This document shows positions 42,209 through 54,085 of a stretch of 64,000 bases of DNA, piece by piece. The position numbers and the translations under genes were made by a program. The notes under the pieces are model-generated. The model made no database searches. It had not been told where the DNA came from and worked only from the letters and a program-made list of their open reading frames with translations. This DNA comes from Prauserella alba (GTDB taxonomy: Bacteria > Actinomycetota > Actinomycetes > Mycobacteriales > Pseudonocardiaceae). The first letter of the stretch is position 1. The number at the start of each line of letters is the position of its first letter. The DNA lies in contig NZ_JAMTCH010000004.1 of NCBI RefSeq assembly GCF_024171735.1, forward strand, positions 62,001-126,000. Direction: 5' to 3'.

Positions 42209-44746
42209 CTACGAGCCCGTCCAGAACACCGCGTCGGCGACCTGCGCGTACAGGCCCTTCGGGTGGTCGCGGAACATCGGCTCGGTGCCGAACAGCACCG
42301 CCCGCGTGCCCCCTGCCGACACCCCGGAGACGACGGACGCCTCACCGGCCGCCTCGGCGGGGCCGTGACCGTCATCGCTCGGCAGCCAGTGCCCCGCGAC
42401 GAGCGGATCACGGGCGTAGCGCTGCTCGGCGGTCACCGACTCGCCGAGGCCGGTGAACCAGACCGGCGAGTAGACGAACGAATGCGCGGGTGCGCGGTCG
42501 AGCACGCCGCCCTCGCCGTCGGTCACCGACACGACGCCGTTGGCGTCCGCCCTGCCCTCGACCGCGGTGGCCGGTAGCAGCCCGGCGGCCTCGTTGAACG
42601 CGGCGCCGCCCGCACCGCGGGTCACGACCCCGCCGTCGTCGAGGAACGCCCGCAACCGCCGCTTCGCCTCGGCCGTCAACGCGTCGTAGTCGAGTCCGGT
42701 GGAGACCAGCAGCGCGCCGACACCGTCGAAGTCGAACCCGTCGTTGAGGGCCGCGGTCGAGATCGGACGGACGTCGAACCCGAGTCCGCGCAGCACGGCT
42801 AGTTCGTCGGCCGACACCGCGGCGGCGATCACCGGCGCTGCCAGCGGAGTTCCGGTCGCGTCCTTGCCCGCCCTGGTGAAGACGACGCCGAACCGATCGG
42901 CCGCCCTCGCCGCCTCACTGCGCGCCGATGCGGGGACGACGAGCCCGCCGTCGTCGCCACGGGTCACCTCGACGCCCTGATCGAGCAGGTACGTCACGGC
43001 CTGCACGTCGGCACCGTCGGTGAGCGCGAGTTCGAGGTCCGCGTTCGGCGAGCGCGGGAGCGACCCCGTCGGCCCTGCCGCCGCCACCGGCGTGGTGCGC
43101 ACCGCGGGCGCCTCGTCGGCGGAGACGTCGACCGTGGCGCCCCACAGCAGTCCGAGACTCCAGCCGGAGATGTCGTACATCCGCGGGACGTCCCCCGAGA
43201 TGTCCTGGCCGGCCGAGAGCATGGCGTTCGCCAGGCCGCGCTTGGGCTGATGCAGGTCGACCACGTACGAGCCCTTCGGATAACGCTGCCCGCCTACGTG
43301 GAACGTGTGCTCGGCACGCGAGACGCGCACGTCGTGCGCGACCAGGTGGTCGACGAGCCGCGCCGCCGCGGGCGCCGACCGCTGGCCGACGCCGGCCGGG
43401 ATGACGTAGGCGCGCGGGAACTCCACCGAGTAGCGGTCCTCCTCCCCGAAACCGGGGACGTAGCCGTCGGGAATCTCGCGCTGTGACTCGCCCGCCCAGC
43501 CACGGCGGAACGTCTCGATCTGATCGTCGATCAGCTCGGTGCGGTGGGTCTCGGCGTAGTCGATCGCCGAGGTGATCGTCGCGTCGGCCACGTCCCGGTT
43601 GACGGCCGATCGGCGCCGCAGCTCCTCGACCGGCAGTTCCTCGTACTCGGCGCGGTTCACCCGGAGCGGCACCTCCACGGTGTGGCCCACCGCGCCGTGG
43701 TAGATCGAGTACATCGGAGTGAAGATCGGCGGCCAGTCGTCCCACTCGCCCGGCTCGAAGTCCCGGAACGGGATGTCCGCCCGCGCGGTCTCGTCGTGGC
43801 CCAGCTTCCCGATGGCGCGTTCCATGCCGAGTGCGTTCTCGTAGGCGTGCTTGATGTACAGGTCGTACTCGTAGTCCCGACCGTGCGGCGGCGTTCCTGG
43901 CTCGATGAGCGTCGTGCCCGTGTAGCCGTGCTCGTCGATCATCACCAACGGCTGGGTCTCGATCAGCACGTCCCGCACCGCGCGGGATTCCGGCTGGGTC
44001 GAGGTGAGGTGGTCACGGTTGACGTCGAATCCCGCGGCGTTCGCACGCGTGCCCGCGACGCGGCCGTCGGGATTGTTGGTGACCGTCAGGTAGATCCGGG
44101 TCGATTCGAGCAGCTCGACGTCGGCCCGCTCGGTGCTGGTGGCGAGCCGTTCGACGACGTCCAGCGCGCCGTCGGTGCCCTCCCACTCGTCACCGTGGAT
44201 GTTGGCGTTGATCCACACCGGGGCCTTGTACTCGCGCGCCAGCCGTTCGTTGCCCGCGGCCGCGACCGGGTCGTCCTCGATCAGCTCGCGCCAGCGCGCC
44301 TGCCGGGCCGTTTCCGCGGGAGTTTCAGGGGCGGTGAGCGTCACGAGGTACAGGTCCCGGCCCTGGGTACTGTGCCCGACGACCTCCGCGGACACGCGAT
44401 CGCTGCGCTGCTGCAGCTCGTTCAGCTGCGGCGCGATGGCGTGATACGGCGTCAGTCCGAGTTTGATCGCCGTGTCGTCGGGGTTCTCCGGGAATTCCCG
44501 CAACCGGGTCTGCCGCGGGTAGCCGGTCTGATCCCCGACCCGGCGGTTCTCGTCCGTTGTCGCGAACCGGGTGGCTGCAGGTGTGGCGCCGCTGCGGGCC
44601 AGGTGTCCGGATTCGCGATGCGCGACACCGCCGGGGCCATCCGGCGCCCCGGACTCCTGCGCACCCGCGGGTGTGGTCAGTACAGGCAGCGTCACCAGGA
44701 CGGCGAGTGCGGCGAGCCCGCGGCGGACGGATCGGGATACGGCCAC
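42209..44746 (-). CDS. Secreted M14 zinc carboxypeptidase
   Basis: An 845-residue secreted peptidase. The signal peptide covers residues 1-29 (ending PAGAQ). The M14 domain has zinc ligands in NIHGDEWEG and MIDEHGYTG, substrate-binding NNPDGR and DVNRDH, and the catalytic Glu in GHTVEVPLR. A large C-terminal region (about 450-845) contains a class I amidotransferase-like fold, with GFDVRPIST and the segment LVSTGLDYDALT. GTG 44746 is preceded by GGAGG. Substrate is unknown. Confidence 0.88.
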   Translation of the reverse strand: MAVSRSVRRGLAALAVLVTLPVLTTPAGAQESGAPDGPGGVAHRESGHLARSGATPAATRFATTDENRRVGDQTGYPRQTRLREFPENPDDTAIKLGLTPYHAIAPQLNELQQRSDRVSAEVVGHSTQGRDLYLVTLTAPETPAETARQARWRELIEDDPVAAAGNERLAREYKAPVWINANIHGDEWEGTDGALDVVERLATSTERADVELLESTRIYLTVTNNPDGRVAGTRANAAGFDVNRDHLTSTQPESRAVRDVLIETQPLVMIDEHGYTGTTLIEPGTPPHGRDYEYDLYIKHAYENALGMERAIGKLGHDETARADIPFRDFEPGEWDDWPPIFTPMYSIYHGAVGHTVEVPLRVNRAEYEELPVEELRRRSAVNRDVADATITSAIDYAETHRTELIDDQIETFRRGWAGESQREIPDGYVPGFGEEDRYSVEFPRAYVIPAGVGQRSAPAAARLVDHLVAHDVRVSRAEHTFHVGGQRYPKGSYVVDLHQPKRGLANAMLSAGQDISGDVPRMYDISGWSLGLLWGATVDVSADEAPAVRTTPVAAAGPTGSLPRSPNADLELALTDGADVQAVTYLLDQGVEVTRGDDGGLVVPASARSEAARAADRFGVVFTRAGKDATGTPLAAPVIAAAVSADELAVLRGLGFDVRPISTAALNDGFDFDGVGALLVSTGLDYDALTAEAKRRLRAFLDDGGVVTRGAGGAAFNEAAGLLPATAVEGRADANGVVSVTDGEGGVLDRAPAHSFVYSPVWFTGLGESVTAEQRYARDPLVAGHWLPSDDGHGPAEAAGEASVVSGVSAGGTRAVLFGTEPMFRDHPKGLYAQVADAVFWTGS

Positions 44747-44893
44747 GAGAACCTCCGGTCGGCAGCTACTCCCCTGTCGGGATCGGCCGCCCAGCCTTTC
44801 GCACCGCTAACGAGTGCCGCAAGACGCGGCGGGTAACGCGGACGTAAAACCACCCGCCCGCTGTAATCCCGCCACCCGGCCGGACACGGCGCG

Positions 44894-45055
44894 TCAACCT
44901 CCGAAGAGCTGCACCAGTTTCCGCGCGAGTTCGACGGCGCCGTAGGCGAACGGCAGCCCGACCCACAGCCACGCCAGCACCAGCAGCCCCCTGCGACCCG
45001 CTGCCGGCCGGCTCACGGCTGCGCCGTCCGTCTCATCGCTGTGCCGTCCGCTCAT
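44894..45055 (-). CDS. Small membrane partner of the OFA-type MFS transporter
   Basis: A 53-residue protein if ATG 45055 is used (40 residues from GTG 45016). It has one membrane helix, [21 protein letters not shown], ending in KLVQLFGG. This matches the 'MFS transporter small subunit' found beside oxalate/formate-type transporters in actinobacteria. It is downstream of the MFS gene. The start cannot be fixed because it lies in a 20-bp tandem repeat and neither start has a normal ribosome-binding site. Confidence 0.75.
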   Translation of the reverse strand: MSGRHSDETDGAAVSRPAAGRRGLLVLAWLWVGLPFAYGAVELARKLVQLFGG

Positions 45056-45170
45056 CCCTGCGCCACCCCGTTCATCCCTGCGCCGTCCCGTTCGTCACTG
45101 TGCCGTCCCGTTCATCCCTGCGCCGTCCCGTTCGGCGCAGCGCCGTCCCGTTCGGCGCTGCCGCAGCCGG
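45011..45170 (-). repeat. 20-bp tandem repeat between the MFS gene and its small partner
   Basis: Eight 20-base units start at 45011 and every 20 bases after it to 45151. The units at 45071 and 45111 are identical (TTCATCCCTGCGCCGTCCCG) and the rest diverge. The array begins one base from the MFS stop and includes the start region of the small gene. On the coding strand several units contain GGGATGA, giving ATG codons 20 bases apart. Confidence 0.9.
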
Positions 45171-46538
45171 TCATCGCCCCTCCCTCGCGGGATCACCGGC
45201 CGCGGACCCCTCAGACTGGCCGACGCCCGGTTCGTGGAACCGCGGATGCACCGGGCGGACGAACTCGTTCGCCACGAACCCGACGATCAACAGCCCCATC
45301 ATGATCAGCAGGGACATCCCGTACAGGTCCGGACCCTGCTTGCCCGCCGCCTCCTGGCTGTCCGCGATGGCGTTGACGATCAGCGGGCCGAGCACTCCCG
45401 CCGTCGACCACGCCGTGAGCAGCCTGCCGTGGATCGCACCCACCTCGTAGGTGCCGAACAGGTCCTTCAGATAGGCCGGGATCGTGGCGAACCCACCGCC
45501 GTAGAACGACAGGATGAGTGCCGCGCACAGCACGAACACCAGCGTCGAGGAGTTCGTCGTCAACGCGATCGTCAGGTACAGCAGCGCGCCGACGCCGAGA
45601 TACAGCCGGTAGATGTTCTTGCGGCCCACGATGTCCGATGTGGAGGACCACACGAAGCGGCCGAGCATGTTCGTCAGCGACAGCAGTCCGACGAACCCGG
45701 CCGCCGCGGCCGCACTGACCGGCATCGACGTGCCGCTGAAGAACTCGGTGATCATCGGCGAGGCCTTCTCGAGGATGCCGATGCCCGCGGTCACGTTGAG
45801 GCAGAGGACGAGCCACAGCAGCCAGAACTGCGGCGTGCGCACCGCGTTGTTGGCCGATACCGCCACCGGGCGGCCAACGGACTGCTGCACCGGCACACCC
45901 GGCGGGGTCCAGTCCGGCGCCGGCACCCGCACCAGCACGACCCCGAGCCCCATGAAGCCGAAGTAGACGACGCCGTGCACGAACAACGTCGTCGCGATGC
46001 CCCCGCTGCCCGTGCCGAACCATTCCAGCATCTGGGCCGACCACGGCGACGCGATCAGCGCACCGCCGCCGAATCCCATGATCGCGATACCGGTCGCCAT
46101 GCCGGGCCGGTCGGGGAACCACTTGATCAGGGTCGACACCGGCGAGATGTACCCGATGCCGAGACCGACCCCACCGACGACGCCGTAGCCCAGCACGACC
46201 AGCCAGAACTGCTCCGTGGCGACGCCGAGCGCCGAGATCAGGAACCCCGACGAGAAGCACGTCATGGACACGAACATCGCCCAGCGCGGCCCGTTGCGTT
46301 CGACGAGGGTGCCGCCGAACGCCGCCGACAGCCCCAGCATCACGATGGCCAGCTGGAACGGCAGGGCGCTCTGCGTGCCACTCAGCCCCAGGGACCCCTC
46401 GAGGGGCGGCTTGAACACACTCCACGCATAGACCTGTCCGATCGCCAGATGCACGGCCAGCGCCGCGGGCGGGACGAGCCAGCGGCTCCAGTCCGGCGGT
46501 GCTACGGTCCGCGAACGGTCGAGAAAGCCGAGGGCCAC
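45171..46538 (-). CDS. MFS transporter, oxalate/formate antiporter (OFA) family
   Basis: A 455-residue major facilitator with 12 predicted helices. It has the OFA start [30 protein letters not shown] and the loop [27 protein letters not shown] proteins exchange or symport small carboxylates such as oxalate, formate or lactate. GTG 46538 is chosen with GGAGAGG upstream. It is divergent from fdhD, which supports formate as a substrate, and is followed by its small partner. Substrate is inferred. Confidence 0.87.
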   Translation of the reverse strand: MALGFLDRSRTVAPPDWSRWLVPPAALAVHLAIGQVYAWSVFKPPLEGSLGLSGTQSALPFQLAIVMLGLSAAFGGTLVERNGPRWAMFVSMTCFSSGFLISALGVATEQFWLVVLGYGVVGGVGLGIGYISPVSTLIKWFPDRPGMATGIAIMGFGGGALIASPWSAQMLEWFGTGSGGIATTLFVHGVVYFGFMGLGVVLVRVPAPDWTPPGVPVQQSVGRPVAVSANNAVRTPQFWLLWLVLCLNVTAGIGILEKASPMITEFFSGTSMPVSAAAAAGFVGLLSLTNMLGRFVWSSTSDIVGRKNIYRLYLGVGALLYLTIALTTNSSTLVFVLCAALILSFYGGGFATIPAYLKDLFGTYEVGAIHGRLLTAWSTAGVLGPLIVNAIADSQEAAGKQGPDLYGMSLLIMMGLLIVGFVANEFVRPVHPRFHEPGVGQSEGSAAGDPAREGR

Positions 46539-46646
46539 TCGCTCACCTCTCCTACTCTGGAGGCACGGTGCTCGCATCACCGTAGGCCACCCGGCCGCGA
46601 CGCGGCACCCCCGAACCGCCGAACCACGTCTGGAGTGGACGCACCG

Positions 46647-47474
46647 ATGGGCCGAGTGACGGTACGCAGGCCGGTACGCATGCTCACGCCGAACGGCGAG
46701 CGCACGCGCCCGGACGCGCTGGCAGCCGAGGAACCCCTGGAACTCCGTGTGGCGGGCTCGCCCCTCGCCGTCACCATGCGCACGCCCGGCAACGACGTCG
46801 AACTGGCACACGGGTTCCTGCTGTCCGAAGGCGTCATCGGCGACCGTGAGGACGTGATGACCGCCCGGTACTGCGCGGGAGCCGACGACGACGGCCGCAA
46901 CACCTACAACGTGCTCGACGTCGCCCTCTCCCCCGGCGTTCCCGGCCCCGACCCCGGTGTGGAGCGCAACTTCTACACGACGTCGTCGTGCGGGGTGTGC
47001 GGCAAGGCTGCGCTCGACGCGGTCGCGCTCACCACGCGGTACTCCCCCGCCGAGGCCGATCTCCCCGTCACGCCGGAGATGCTGTCCACGCTGCCCGACG
47101 CGCTGCGCGAGCGGCAGAAGGTCTTCGCGAGTACCGGTGGGCTGCACGCCGCGGCGCTGTTCACCGCCGACGGAACGTTGCTTCACGTGCGCGAGGACGT
47201 CGGCAGGCACAACGCCGTCGACAAGGTCCTCGGGAAAGCACTGCTCGACGGAGCCATCCCTGCCGCCGACCACGGCCTGCTCGTGTCCGGACGCGCTTCG
47301 TTCGAGTTGGTGCAGAAGGCCGCGATGGCGGGTATCCCGCTGCTGGCCGCCGTCTCCGCTCCGTCCTCGTTGGCCGTGGAGCTGGCCGCCGAACAGGGCA
47401 TGACACTCGTCGGCTTCCTGCGAGGAACGAGCATGAACGTCTACACCAGAGGCGATCGCGTTGCCGAGACCTGA
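46647..47474 (+). CDS. fdhD: Formate dehydrogenase accessory sulfurtransferase FdhD
   Basis: A 275-residue FdhD. The catalytic cysteines are Cys115 and Cys118 in SCGVCGK, and the [17 protein letters not shown] and [18 protein letters not shown] motifs are present. It passes sulfur from a desulfurase to the molybdenum cofactor of formate dehydrogenase. ATG 46647 follows GGAG. No formate dehydrogenase gene is in the window. The overlapping esterase gene starts 14 bases before its end. Confidence 0.93.
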   Translation: MGRVTVRRPVRMLTPNGERTRPDALAAEEPLELRVAGSPLAVTMRTPGNDVELAHGFLLSEGVIGDREDVMTARYCAGADDDGRNTYNVLDVALSPGVPGPDPGVERNFYTTSSCGVCGKAALDAVALTTRYSPAEADLPVTPEMLSTLPDALRERQKVFASTGGLHAAALFTADGTLLHVREDVGRHNAVDKVLGKALLDGAIPAADHGLLVSGRASFELVQKAAMAGIPLLAAVSAPSSLAVELAAEQGMTLVGFLRGTSMNVYTRGDRVAET

Positions 47475-48327
47475 CCGCCGCTCGGTGGTACTGGGCGGCA
47501 CCGCGGTCCTGGCCACGGCGGGCCTCGCCGCGCTGACGGGGTCGTCGGCGGCGTATCGGTCGGTCGTCGCGACCGCCCCGGACATTCGTTCCGAGTCGGT
47601 GTTCTCGCGGGCCCGCGGGCAGTACGTCGGCCTCGTGCTGATTCTGCCACCCGAGCGCCCCGCGCAGCGGCTGCCGATGGTGGCAGTGCTGCATGCACGT
47701 GGCGGCACGGCGCGCGGGGCCACACCGAACGGCATGGCGCGGTACCTGGCGCAGTCCGTCGCAGCGGGTCGGGTGCCCCCGTTCGGTCTCGTCGCGGTCG
47801 ACGGCGGCCCGTATGCCTACTGGCACGAGTCCGACCCCGGCGACGACCCCATGGCGATGCTGCTCGACGAGCTGCCCGTATGGCTCGCCGCCCGCGGCCT
47901 CGGCGGCGCATCCGGACAGCCGTTCGCGGCGACCGGGACGTCGATGGGCGGCTTCGGCGCGCTCGTGTACACGCGACGGCGCCGGGAACGCGGGAACCCG
48001 CTCGCCGCGACCGGCGTGATCGCACCGGCACTGTTGACCGAGTGGGACGAGATGAGCGAACGCGAGGCGTTCCGCGACCGGCGGGCGTGGGCGGCGCTCG
48101 ACCCGCTGCGGCACCCGGACTCGCTCGGGGACACGCCCCTCGGCGTGTGGTGCGGCACGTCGGATCCGTTCGTGGCCGGGACGCGTCGGCTCGTGCGGCA
48201 TGCCCACCCCGAGGTCGCGGTCTTCCGGGACGGGGGCCACACCGGCGACTTCTACACCTCGGCGGTACCCGGCCTCGTCTCGTTCCTCGGCGAATACGCT
48301 CCCGAGCGGGCCGAATCCCGGACCTGA
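47461..48327 (+). CDS. Exported alpha/beta-hydrolase esterase
   Basis: A 288-residue esterase. The N-terminus [25 protein letters not shown] looks like a Tat signal (twin arginine, then a mild hydrophobic stretch). The nucleophile is Ser in GTSMGGFGA, with Asp in GTSDPFV and His in DGGHTGDFY. It is related to the esterase D/antigen 85-like group; the substrate is unknown. The start is TTG 47461, overlapping fdhD, so it is likely cotranscribed with it. Confidence 0.75.
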   Translation: MPRPDRRSVVLGGTAVLATAGLAALTGSSAAYRSVVATAPDIRSESVFSRARGQYVGLVLILPPERPAQRLPMVAVLHARGGTARGATPNGMARYLAQSVAAGRVPPFGLVAVDGGPYAYWHESDPGDDPMAMLLDELPVWLAARGLGGASGQPFAATGTSMGGFGALVYTRRRRERGNPLAATGVIAPALLTEWDEMSEREAFRDRRAWAALDPLRHPDSLGDTPLGVWCGTSDPFVAGTRRLVRHAHPEVAVFRDGGHTGDFYTSAVPGLVSFLGEYAPERAESRT

Positions 48328-48331
48328 GCGG

Positions 48332-49270
48332 CTACCGGTCGAACCACACCCGGGTGGCGGTGTGGCCCACGCCGCGATATGTCCGCACGAGATCGGCGAG
48401 CCGGTTCACGAGCAACAGTCCGCGCCCGCCGAGCTGATCGGCGGGCACAGGCACCCGTCCTGCGAACGGGTCGGTGTGACTGCCCGCGTCGTCGACCTGG
48501 CACACGACGGCGCCGGTGACGGCGTCCTGCCACACCCGCAGCGTTCCCGATCCGCCTCCGTGCTGCACGCTGTTCGCGGCGAGCTCGCCGACGACGAGCG
48601 CGACGTCGGGAAGCCGGCCGCCATCCACGCCGTGACACTCCGCGTGCGCCGCGGCGAAGCGCCGTGCCTCGGCGAGCGTGTGCAGGTCGAACCGCAACGT
48701 CGATGCGGACGACGGCACGGGTAGCGGCCGGTTGCAGCCGTCGACCACCGCGTGCGGAGCGTAGGCGTCACTGGCGTGTCTGCCCGTCTCGTCGACCAGC
48801 TCCGGATGGGTCGCCGCGACGTCGTCCAGCACGGCTCGTCCCAGACGGGACGCGTCGTAGGGACAGAGGAACAGCGCCGCGCTGCCGGCGAAGGCCTCGT
48901 TGACGAGGGCCTCGTGTTCGACGGCGGCGGTGCACTCTGCCGCCGAACGCCCCGGCCAGATCGGTTCGCCGACGACTCGTACCCGCCCGTCGTGGCCGTC
49001 GGCGAACGAGCGGAGCACCCCGCTGAGGATCGCTGCCGGATTGCGACCGGCTTCGGCCATGTCGACGAACTCGACGTCGGCGGCGGTGTCGCCGAGGAAC
49101 TCTCCGACCGCCGACAGCTTGTCGGTGGGCAGCGCCAGCGCGACCGGCTCGTCGTTGTGAACACCGTCGACCACGAACGCCGTAATCGTCTTCACGTACG
49201 CGTCCTCGTCGCGGTAAAGAAAAGCCTCGTGGGAAAACTGGCCGGTGACGGACTCGCCCCTCGTGGTCAC
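48332..49270 (-). CDS. MEDS-domain sensor with HATPase (RsbA-type anti-sigma regulator)
   Basis: A 312-residue protein. The N-terminal MEDS domain (about 5-160) starts HEAFLYRDEDAYVKTITAFVVDG and includes FLCPYDASRLG. The C-terminal HATPase (about 190-310) has the N-box GELAANSVQHGGG, G1 VCQVDDAG and GRGLLLVNRL. Such proteins act as serine kinases or anti-sigma factors in stress control. The signal sensed is unknown. Start GTG 49270 is chosen; a longer frame to 49297 is possible. It converges on the esterase gene. Confidence 0.83.
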   Translation of the reverse strand: MTTRGESVTGQFSHEAFLYRDEDAYVKTITAFVVDGVHNDEPVALALPTDKLSAVGEFLGDTAADVEFVDMAEAGRNPAAILSGVLRSFADGHDGRVRVVGEPIWPGRSAAECTAAVEHEALVNEAFAGSAALFLCPYDASRLGRAVLDDVAATHPELVDETGRHASDAYAPHAVVDGCNRPLPVPSSASTLRFDLHTLAEARRFAAAHAECHGVDGGRLPDVALVVGELAANSVQHGGGSGTLRVWQDAVTGAVVCQVDDAGSHTDPFAGRVPVPADQLGGRGLLLVNRLADLVRTYRGVGHTATRVWFDR

Positions 49271-49368
49271 AGCGTGGCGTCCTCTTCGCGTCGGCACACC
49301 CTACCGGCAGAGGTTAGCCACGACACGGGTTCACGAAACCTCCCGGTGGACGGATCGTCGCCCGGCGT

Positions 49369-49737
49369 TCACCAGAGCCGGTTGACCATGCCGAGCAACC
49401 AGAACCCGAGCGCCACCCCGCCGACGACGACCGTCGCCCACGCGAACGCTTGCCGGTCGCCGGCGGCGGTCCGTGCCCGCCACGCGGCGGCCGAGGCCCC
49501 GGCGAACGCCAGCAACGGCAGCAGCGGCCACACCGACATGCGCGTGATCGTCGCGACCACGCACACCACCATGAACACGACCAGGCAGCCTGCGATCGCC
49601 ACCTGCACCCGCGGCTGCCGCAGGCGCAAGGCCGCGACCAGACGTGCCGCCACGTCGTCGGATTCGTTCACCATGTCCCCAGCTGTCCGCTGCAGCGTCG
49701 GCAGCTCCCTCGAGAGCGAGCCGTGCGACGTCCTCAT
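49369..49737 (-). CDS. Small membrane protein downstream of clpX
   Basis: A 122-residue protein with three hydrophobic segments ([57 protein letters not shown]). I do not recognise a family with confidence. It begins 17 bases after the clpX stop if ATG 49737 is used; ATG 49674 (MVNESDD) has a GGGGAC just before it and would give 101 residues. It is probably the last gene of the clpP1-clpP2-clpX operon. Confidence 0.65.
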   Translation of the reverse strand: MRTSHGSLSRELPTLQRTAGDMVNESDDVAARLVAALRLRQPRVQVAIAGCLVVFMVVCVVATITRMSVWPLLPLLAFAGASAAAWRARTAAGDRQAFAWATVVVGGVALGFWLLGMVNRLW

Positions 49738-49754
49738 CAGCGGCGCCCGCCCGG

Positions 49755-51050
<1,296 letters not shown>

Positions 51051-51294
51051 GGCCGCTGACCTCGTCCCCTCCGGTGCGTCAGGCGCACCTGACTCGTCTC
51101 CGTGCCGCCTGGTGGACACAGTGAACAGGCGCCACGCGCTGTCTCTTGACGGTACCCGCCGGGCGGGACCGATGGGAGACCGCCGGATCACCCCACTCTC
51201 ACGCGGGGAGCACTCGACGGCCTTCCCGACACCATAGCCCGCCGGACGGGAACCTGTCGGGTGACGACACGCTCCCGCCCAGCGGCGGGCCTGA

Positions 51295-51924
51295 TCAGTT
51301 CGAGCCGGTGCCCTTGCGGTACGGCAGCACCTCGTCGATGATCCCGTACTCCTTGGCCTCCTCGGCCGTCAGGATCTTGTCACGCTCGACGTCCCTGCGG
51401 ACCTCTTCTTCGGTCTTGTCCGTGTGCTGGGCCAGCGTCGTCTCCATGAGCCGGCGGATCCGCTGGATCTCGGCGGCCTGGATCTCCAGGTCGGACACCT
51501 GACCGTAGGTGCCCTCCGTGGCGGGCTGGTGGATCAGCACGCGGGCGTTCGGCAGGGCCATGCGCTTGCCCTTGCTACCGGCCGCGAGCAGCACTGCGGC
51601 GGCCGACGCCGCCTGGCCGAGCACGACGGTCTGAATGTCGGGCCGCACGAACTGCATCGTGTCGTAGATCGCCATCAGCGCGGTGAACGAACCACCGGGC
51701 GAGTTGATGTAGATCGTGATGTCGCGGTCCGGGTCCTCGTGCTCGAGGTGCAGGAGCTGGGCCATCACGTCGTTGGCCGACGCGTCGTCCACCTGCACGC
51801 CGAGCATGATCTGGCGCTCTTCGTAGAGCTTGTTGTACGGGTTCGACTCCTTGATCCCGTAACTGGTGCGCTCCACGTAGGAGGGCATCACGTACCGGGA
51901 CTGAGGAAGCTGGAAGTTGCTCAT
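51295..51924 (-). CDS. clpP2: ATP-dependent Clp protease proteolytic subunit ClpP2
   Basis: A 209-residue serine protease subunit. The triad is Ser107 in GQAASAAAV, His132 in IHQPATEG and Asp182. The N-terminus ([32 protein letters not shown]) is the ClpP2 type of actinobacteria. It assembles with ClpP1 into a mixed 14-mer served by ClpX and ClpC. It starts 25 bases after clpP1, with GAGAAGGAGA before the ATG. Confidence 0.96.
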   Translation of the reverse strand: MSNFQLPQSRYVMPSYVERTSYGIKESNPYNKLYEERQIMLGVQVDDASANDVMAQLLHLEHEDPDRDITIYINSPGGSFTALMAIYDTMQFVRPDIQTVVLGQAASAAAVLLAAGSKGKRMALPNARVLIHQPATEGTYGQVSDLEIQAAEIQRIRRLMETTLAQHTDKTEEEVRRDVERDKILTAEEAKEYGIIDEVLPYRKGTGSN

Positions 51925-51949
51925 CGGTGGTCTCCTTCTCGGGTCCCGG

Positions 51950-52561
51950 TCAGTTCGAGTTCGAGCCCGGCGCGGGGTTCTCCCGCGTCAGCACCTGATC
52001 GACGAAGCCGTAGTCCAGAGCTTCCTGCGCGGTGAACCAGCGGTCGCGGTCGCCGTCGGCCAGGACCTGCTCGACCGTCTGGCCGGTCTGGTCGGCCGTG
52101 ATACGCGCCAGCTCCTGCTTCCACTTACCGAAGACCTCTGCCTGAATGGCGATGTCCGACGCCGTGCCGCCGACACCGGCCGACGGCTGGTGCATGAGGA
52201 TGCGCGCGTGCTCCAGCGCGTAGCGCTTGCCCGGCGTGCCGGACGACAGGAGGAACTGGCCCATCGAAGCCGCCATGCCCATCGCGTAGGTCGCCACGTC
52301 CGGCTCGATGAGCTGCATCGTGTCGTAGATGGCGAAACCGGCCGTGACCGAACCGCCCGGCGAGTTGATGTAGAAGCGGATGTCGGACTGCGGGTCCTCC
52401 GCCGACAACAGCAACAGCTGCGCCGTGATGCGGTTGGCGACATCGTCGTTGACCTCGGAGCCCAGCACCACGATGCGTTCCTGGAGCAGCCGCTCGTACA
52501 TCGAGTCGGTCAGGTTCAGCCCCGCGGTGCTGGTGCGCCCCTCGGGCATGTGCTGCGTCAC
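51950..52561 (-). CDS. clpP1: ATP-dependent Clp protease proteolytic subunit ClpP1
   Basis: A 203-residue ClpP with Ser99 in [12 protein letters not shown] and His124 in [12 protein letters not shown], and the [21 protein letters not shown] segment near the C-terminus. It is the first gene of the clpP1-clpP2 pair. The start is GTG 52561, or ATG 52549 four codons on; an A-rich stretch with AAGG lies upstream. The promoter must lie in the 108 bases after the tig terminator. Confidence 0.96.
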   Translation of the reverse strand: MTQHMPEGRTSTAGLNLTDSMYERLLQERIVVLGSEVNDDVANRITAQLLLLSAEDPQSDIRFYINSPGGSVTAGFAIYDTMQLIEPDVATYAMGMAASMGQFLLSSGTPGKRYALEHARILMHQPSAGVGGTASDIAIQAEVFGKWKQELARITADQTGQTVEQVLADGDRDRWFTAQEALDYGFVDQVLTRENPAPGSNSN

Positions 52562-52608
52562 GTCTGCCTGCCTTTTTTCGAAGTCTCAGATCTTGCAACC
52601 GACCCTAA

Positions 52609-52650
52609 CGAACTCGGGCGGCGCAGAAGTCCTGACACCGCCCGAGTTCG
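52609..52650 (-). terminator. Hairpin terminator between tig and clpP1
   Basis: A perfect 13-bp stem, CGAACTCGGGCGG (52609-52621) with 52638-52650, and a 16-base loop. It begins 19 bases after the tig stop and separates tig from clpP1P2. Confidence 0.82.
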
Positions 52651-52669
52651 CTCAGAGCATGAAGGGAAA

Positions 52670-54085
52670 TCACTTGTCCGAGGACGTGTCCTTCTCCTCG
52701 GCCTCGGTGTCCTCCTGTGCGTCGTCCGCACCGGTCGCCGCGTCGTCGGCCTCGGCTTCGCCCTCTTCCTCACCGAACAGCTCGGTCAGGTCGAGCGCCT
52801 CGCCCGACTCGTCGGTCACCGAGGCGCCGCGCACGACGGCGGCCAGCGCCTTGCCACGGCGGACGTCGGCGAAGATCGCACCCAGCTGGCCCGACTGCTG
52901 GGCACGCTGGATGTACTCGTCCGGGCTGACGCCGAAACGCTGGGCCTGGTAGATGATCCGCTCGGTCAGCTCCTGGTCGCCGACCTGGACGTCCTTCTCG
53001 TCGGCGAGCGTGTCGAGGAGCAGCTGCGTGCGCACGGACTTCTCGGCCTCGGTGCGAACCTCGTTCTCCCACTCCTCAGGGTCGCCGCCCTGAGCCTCGA
53101 GGGCCTTCTTGTAGGCCTCCTCGTCGTGGTCGTACTGGTGGATCGCCTCGTGCTTGGCGTTGTCGATCTCGCCCTGCAGCACCTTCTCCGGCACCGGCAC
53201 GTCGACCCGCTCGAGCAGCTGCTCGAGGACCTTGTCACGCGCCTCGACGCCCTGCTGCATGCGCTTGGAACGGCCGAGACGCTCGCGCAGGTCGGCCTTC
53301 AGCTCGTCGATCGTGTCGAACTCGCTGGCCAGCTGGGCGAACTCGTCGTCGGCCTCGGGCAGCTCCCGCACCTTGACGCTGCCGAGCGTGACCGTGACCT
53401 CGGCTTCCTTGCCCGCGTACTCACCGGCGAGGAGGTTCGTGGTGAACGTGGCCGACTCGCCCTCGGACAGACCGACCAACGCGTCGTCGATGCCGTCGAT
53501 GAGCTGCCCCGAACCGATCTCGTACGACAGGCCGGACGTCGAGGCCTCCGAGACCTCCTGGCCGTCGACGGTCGCGGACAGGTCGATCGACGTGAAGTCG
53601 CCGTTGGCGGCGGGCCGGTCGACACCGGTCAGCGTGCCGAACCGGGCGCGAAGGTTGTCGAGCTCCTCACCGACCTCGTCGTCGGTGACCTCCACGTCGG
53701 CCACCGTCACCGACAGGTCGTCCAGATCCGGGATCGTGATCTCGGGACGGACGTCGACCTCGGCGGTGAACTCCAGGACGTTCTTGTCCTCGAGCTTCGT
53801 GACCTCGAACTCGGGCTGGCCGAGCGTGCGGACGTCACCGGTCTGCACGGCCTCCATGTACTTGGCCGGAATGGCCTCGTTGACGACCTCGTCGAGCACG
53901 GGGGCGCGGCCGATCCTGCTCTCGAGGACGGGGGCCGGTGCCTTGCCGGGGCGGAAGCCGGGGATCCGGACCTGCTGAGCGATCTTGCTGTAGGCGCGGT
54001 CGAAGTTCGGTTTGAGCTCGTCGAACGGCACCTCGACATTGATCTTCACGCGCGTCGGGCTCAGCTGCTCGACGGTGCTCTTCAA
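52670..54085 (-). CDS. tig: Trigger factor (ribosome-bound chaperone, PPIase)
   Basis: A 471-residue chaperone. The N-terminal ribosome-binding domain carries the signature FRPGKAP near residue 44, followed by the FKBP-type domain (about 160-240) and a helical C-terminal domain. The last 45 residues are an acidic tail ([19 protein letters not shown]). It starts at TTG 54085, supported by TAGGAG seven bases upstream and by the family start [14 protein letters not shown]. It precedes clpP1, as usual, but a hairpin separates them. Confidence 0.96.
   Translation of the reverse strand: MKSTVEQLSPTRVKINVEVPFDELKPNFDRAYSKIAQQVRIPGFRPGKAPAPVLESRIGRAPVLDEVVNEAIPAKYMEAVQTGDVRTLGQPEFEVTKLEDKNVLEFTAEVDVRPEITIPDLDDLSVTVADVEVTDDEVGEELDNLRARFGTLTGVDRPAANGDFTSIDLSATVDGQEVSEASTSGLSYEIGSGQLIDGIDDALVGLSEGESATFTTNLLAGEYAGKEAEVTVTLGSVKVRELPEADDEFAQLASEFDTIDELKADLRERLGRSKRMQQGVEARDKVLEQLLERVDVPVPEKVLQGEIDNAKHEAIHQYDHDEEAYKKALEAQGGDPEEWENEVRTEAEKSVRTQLLLDTLADEKDVQVGDQELTERIIYQAQRFGVSPDEYIQRAQQSGQLGAIFADVRRGKALAAVVRGASVTDESGEALDLTELFGEEEGEAEADDAATGADDAQEDTEAEEKDTSSDK

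Noticed and set aside
45011-45170. CRISPR array
   Set aside because: The 20-bp units are directly adjacent, with no spacers, and no cas genes are nearby.
46539-47735. Minus-strand open frame extending the OFA transporter to 854 residues
   Set aside because: The extra N-terminal 400 residues are antisense to fdhD and the esterase, have no membrane helices, and a good GTG start exists at 46538.
52562-52669. ClgR operator upstream of clpP1
   Set aside because: No CGC-N-GCG type dyad was visible apart from the terminator stem.
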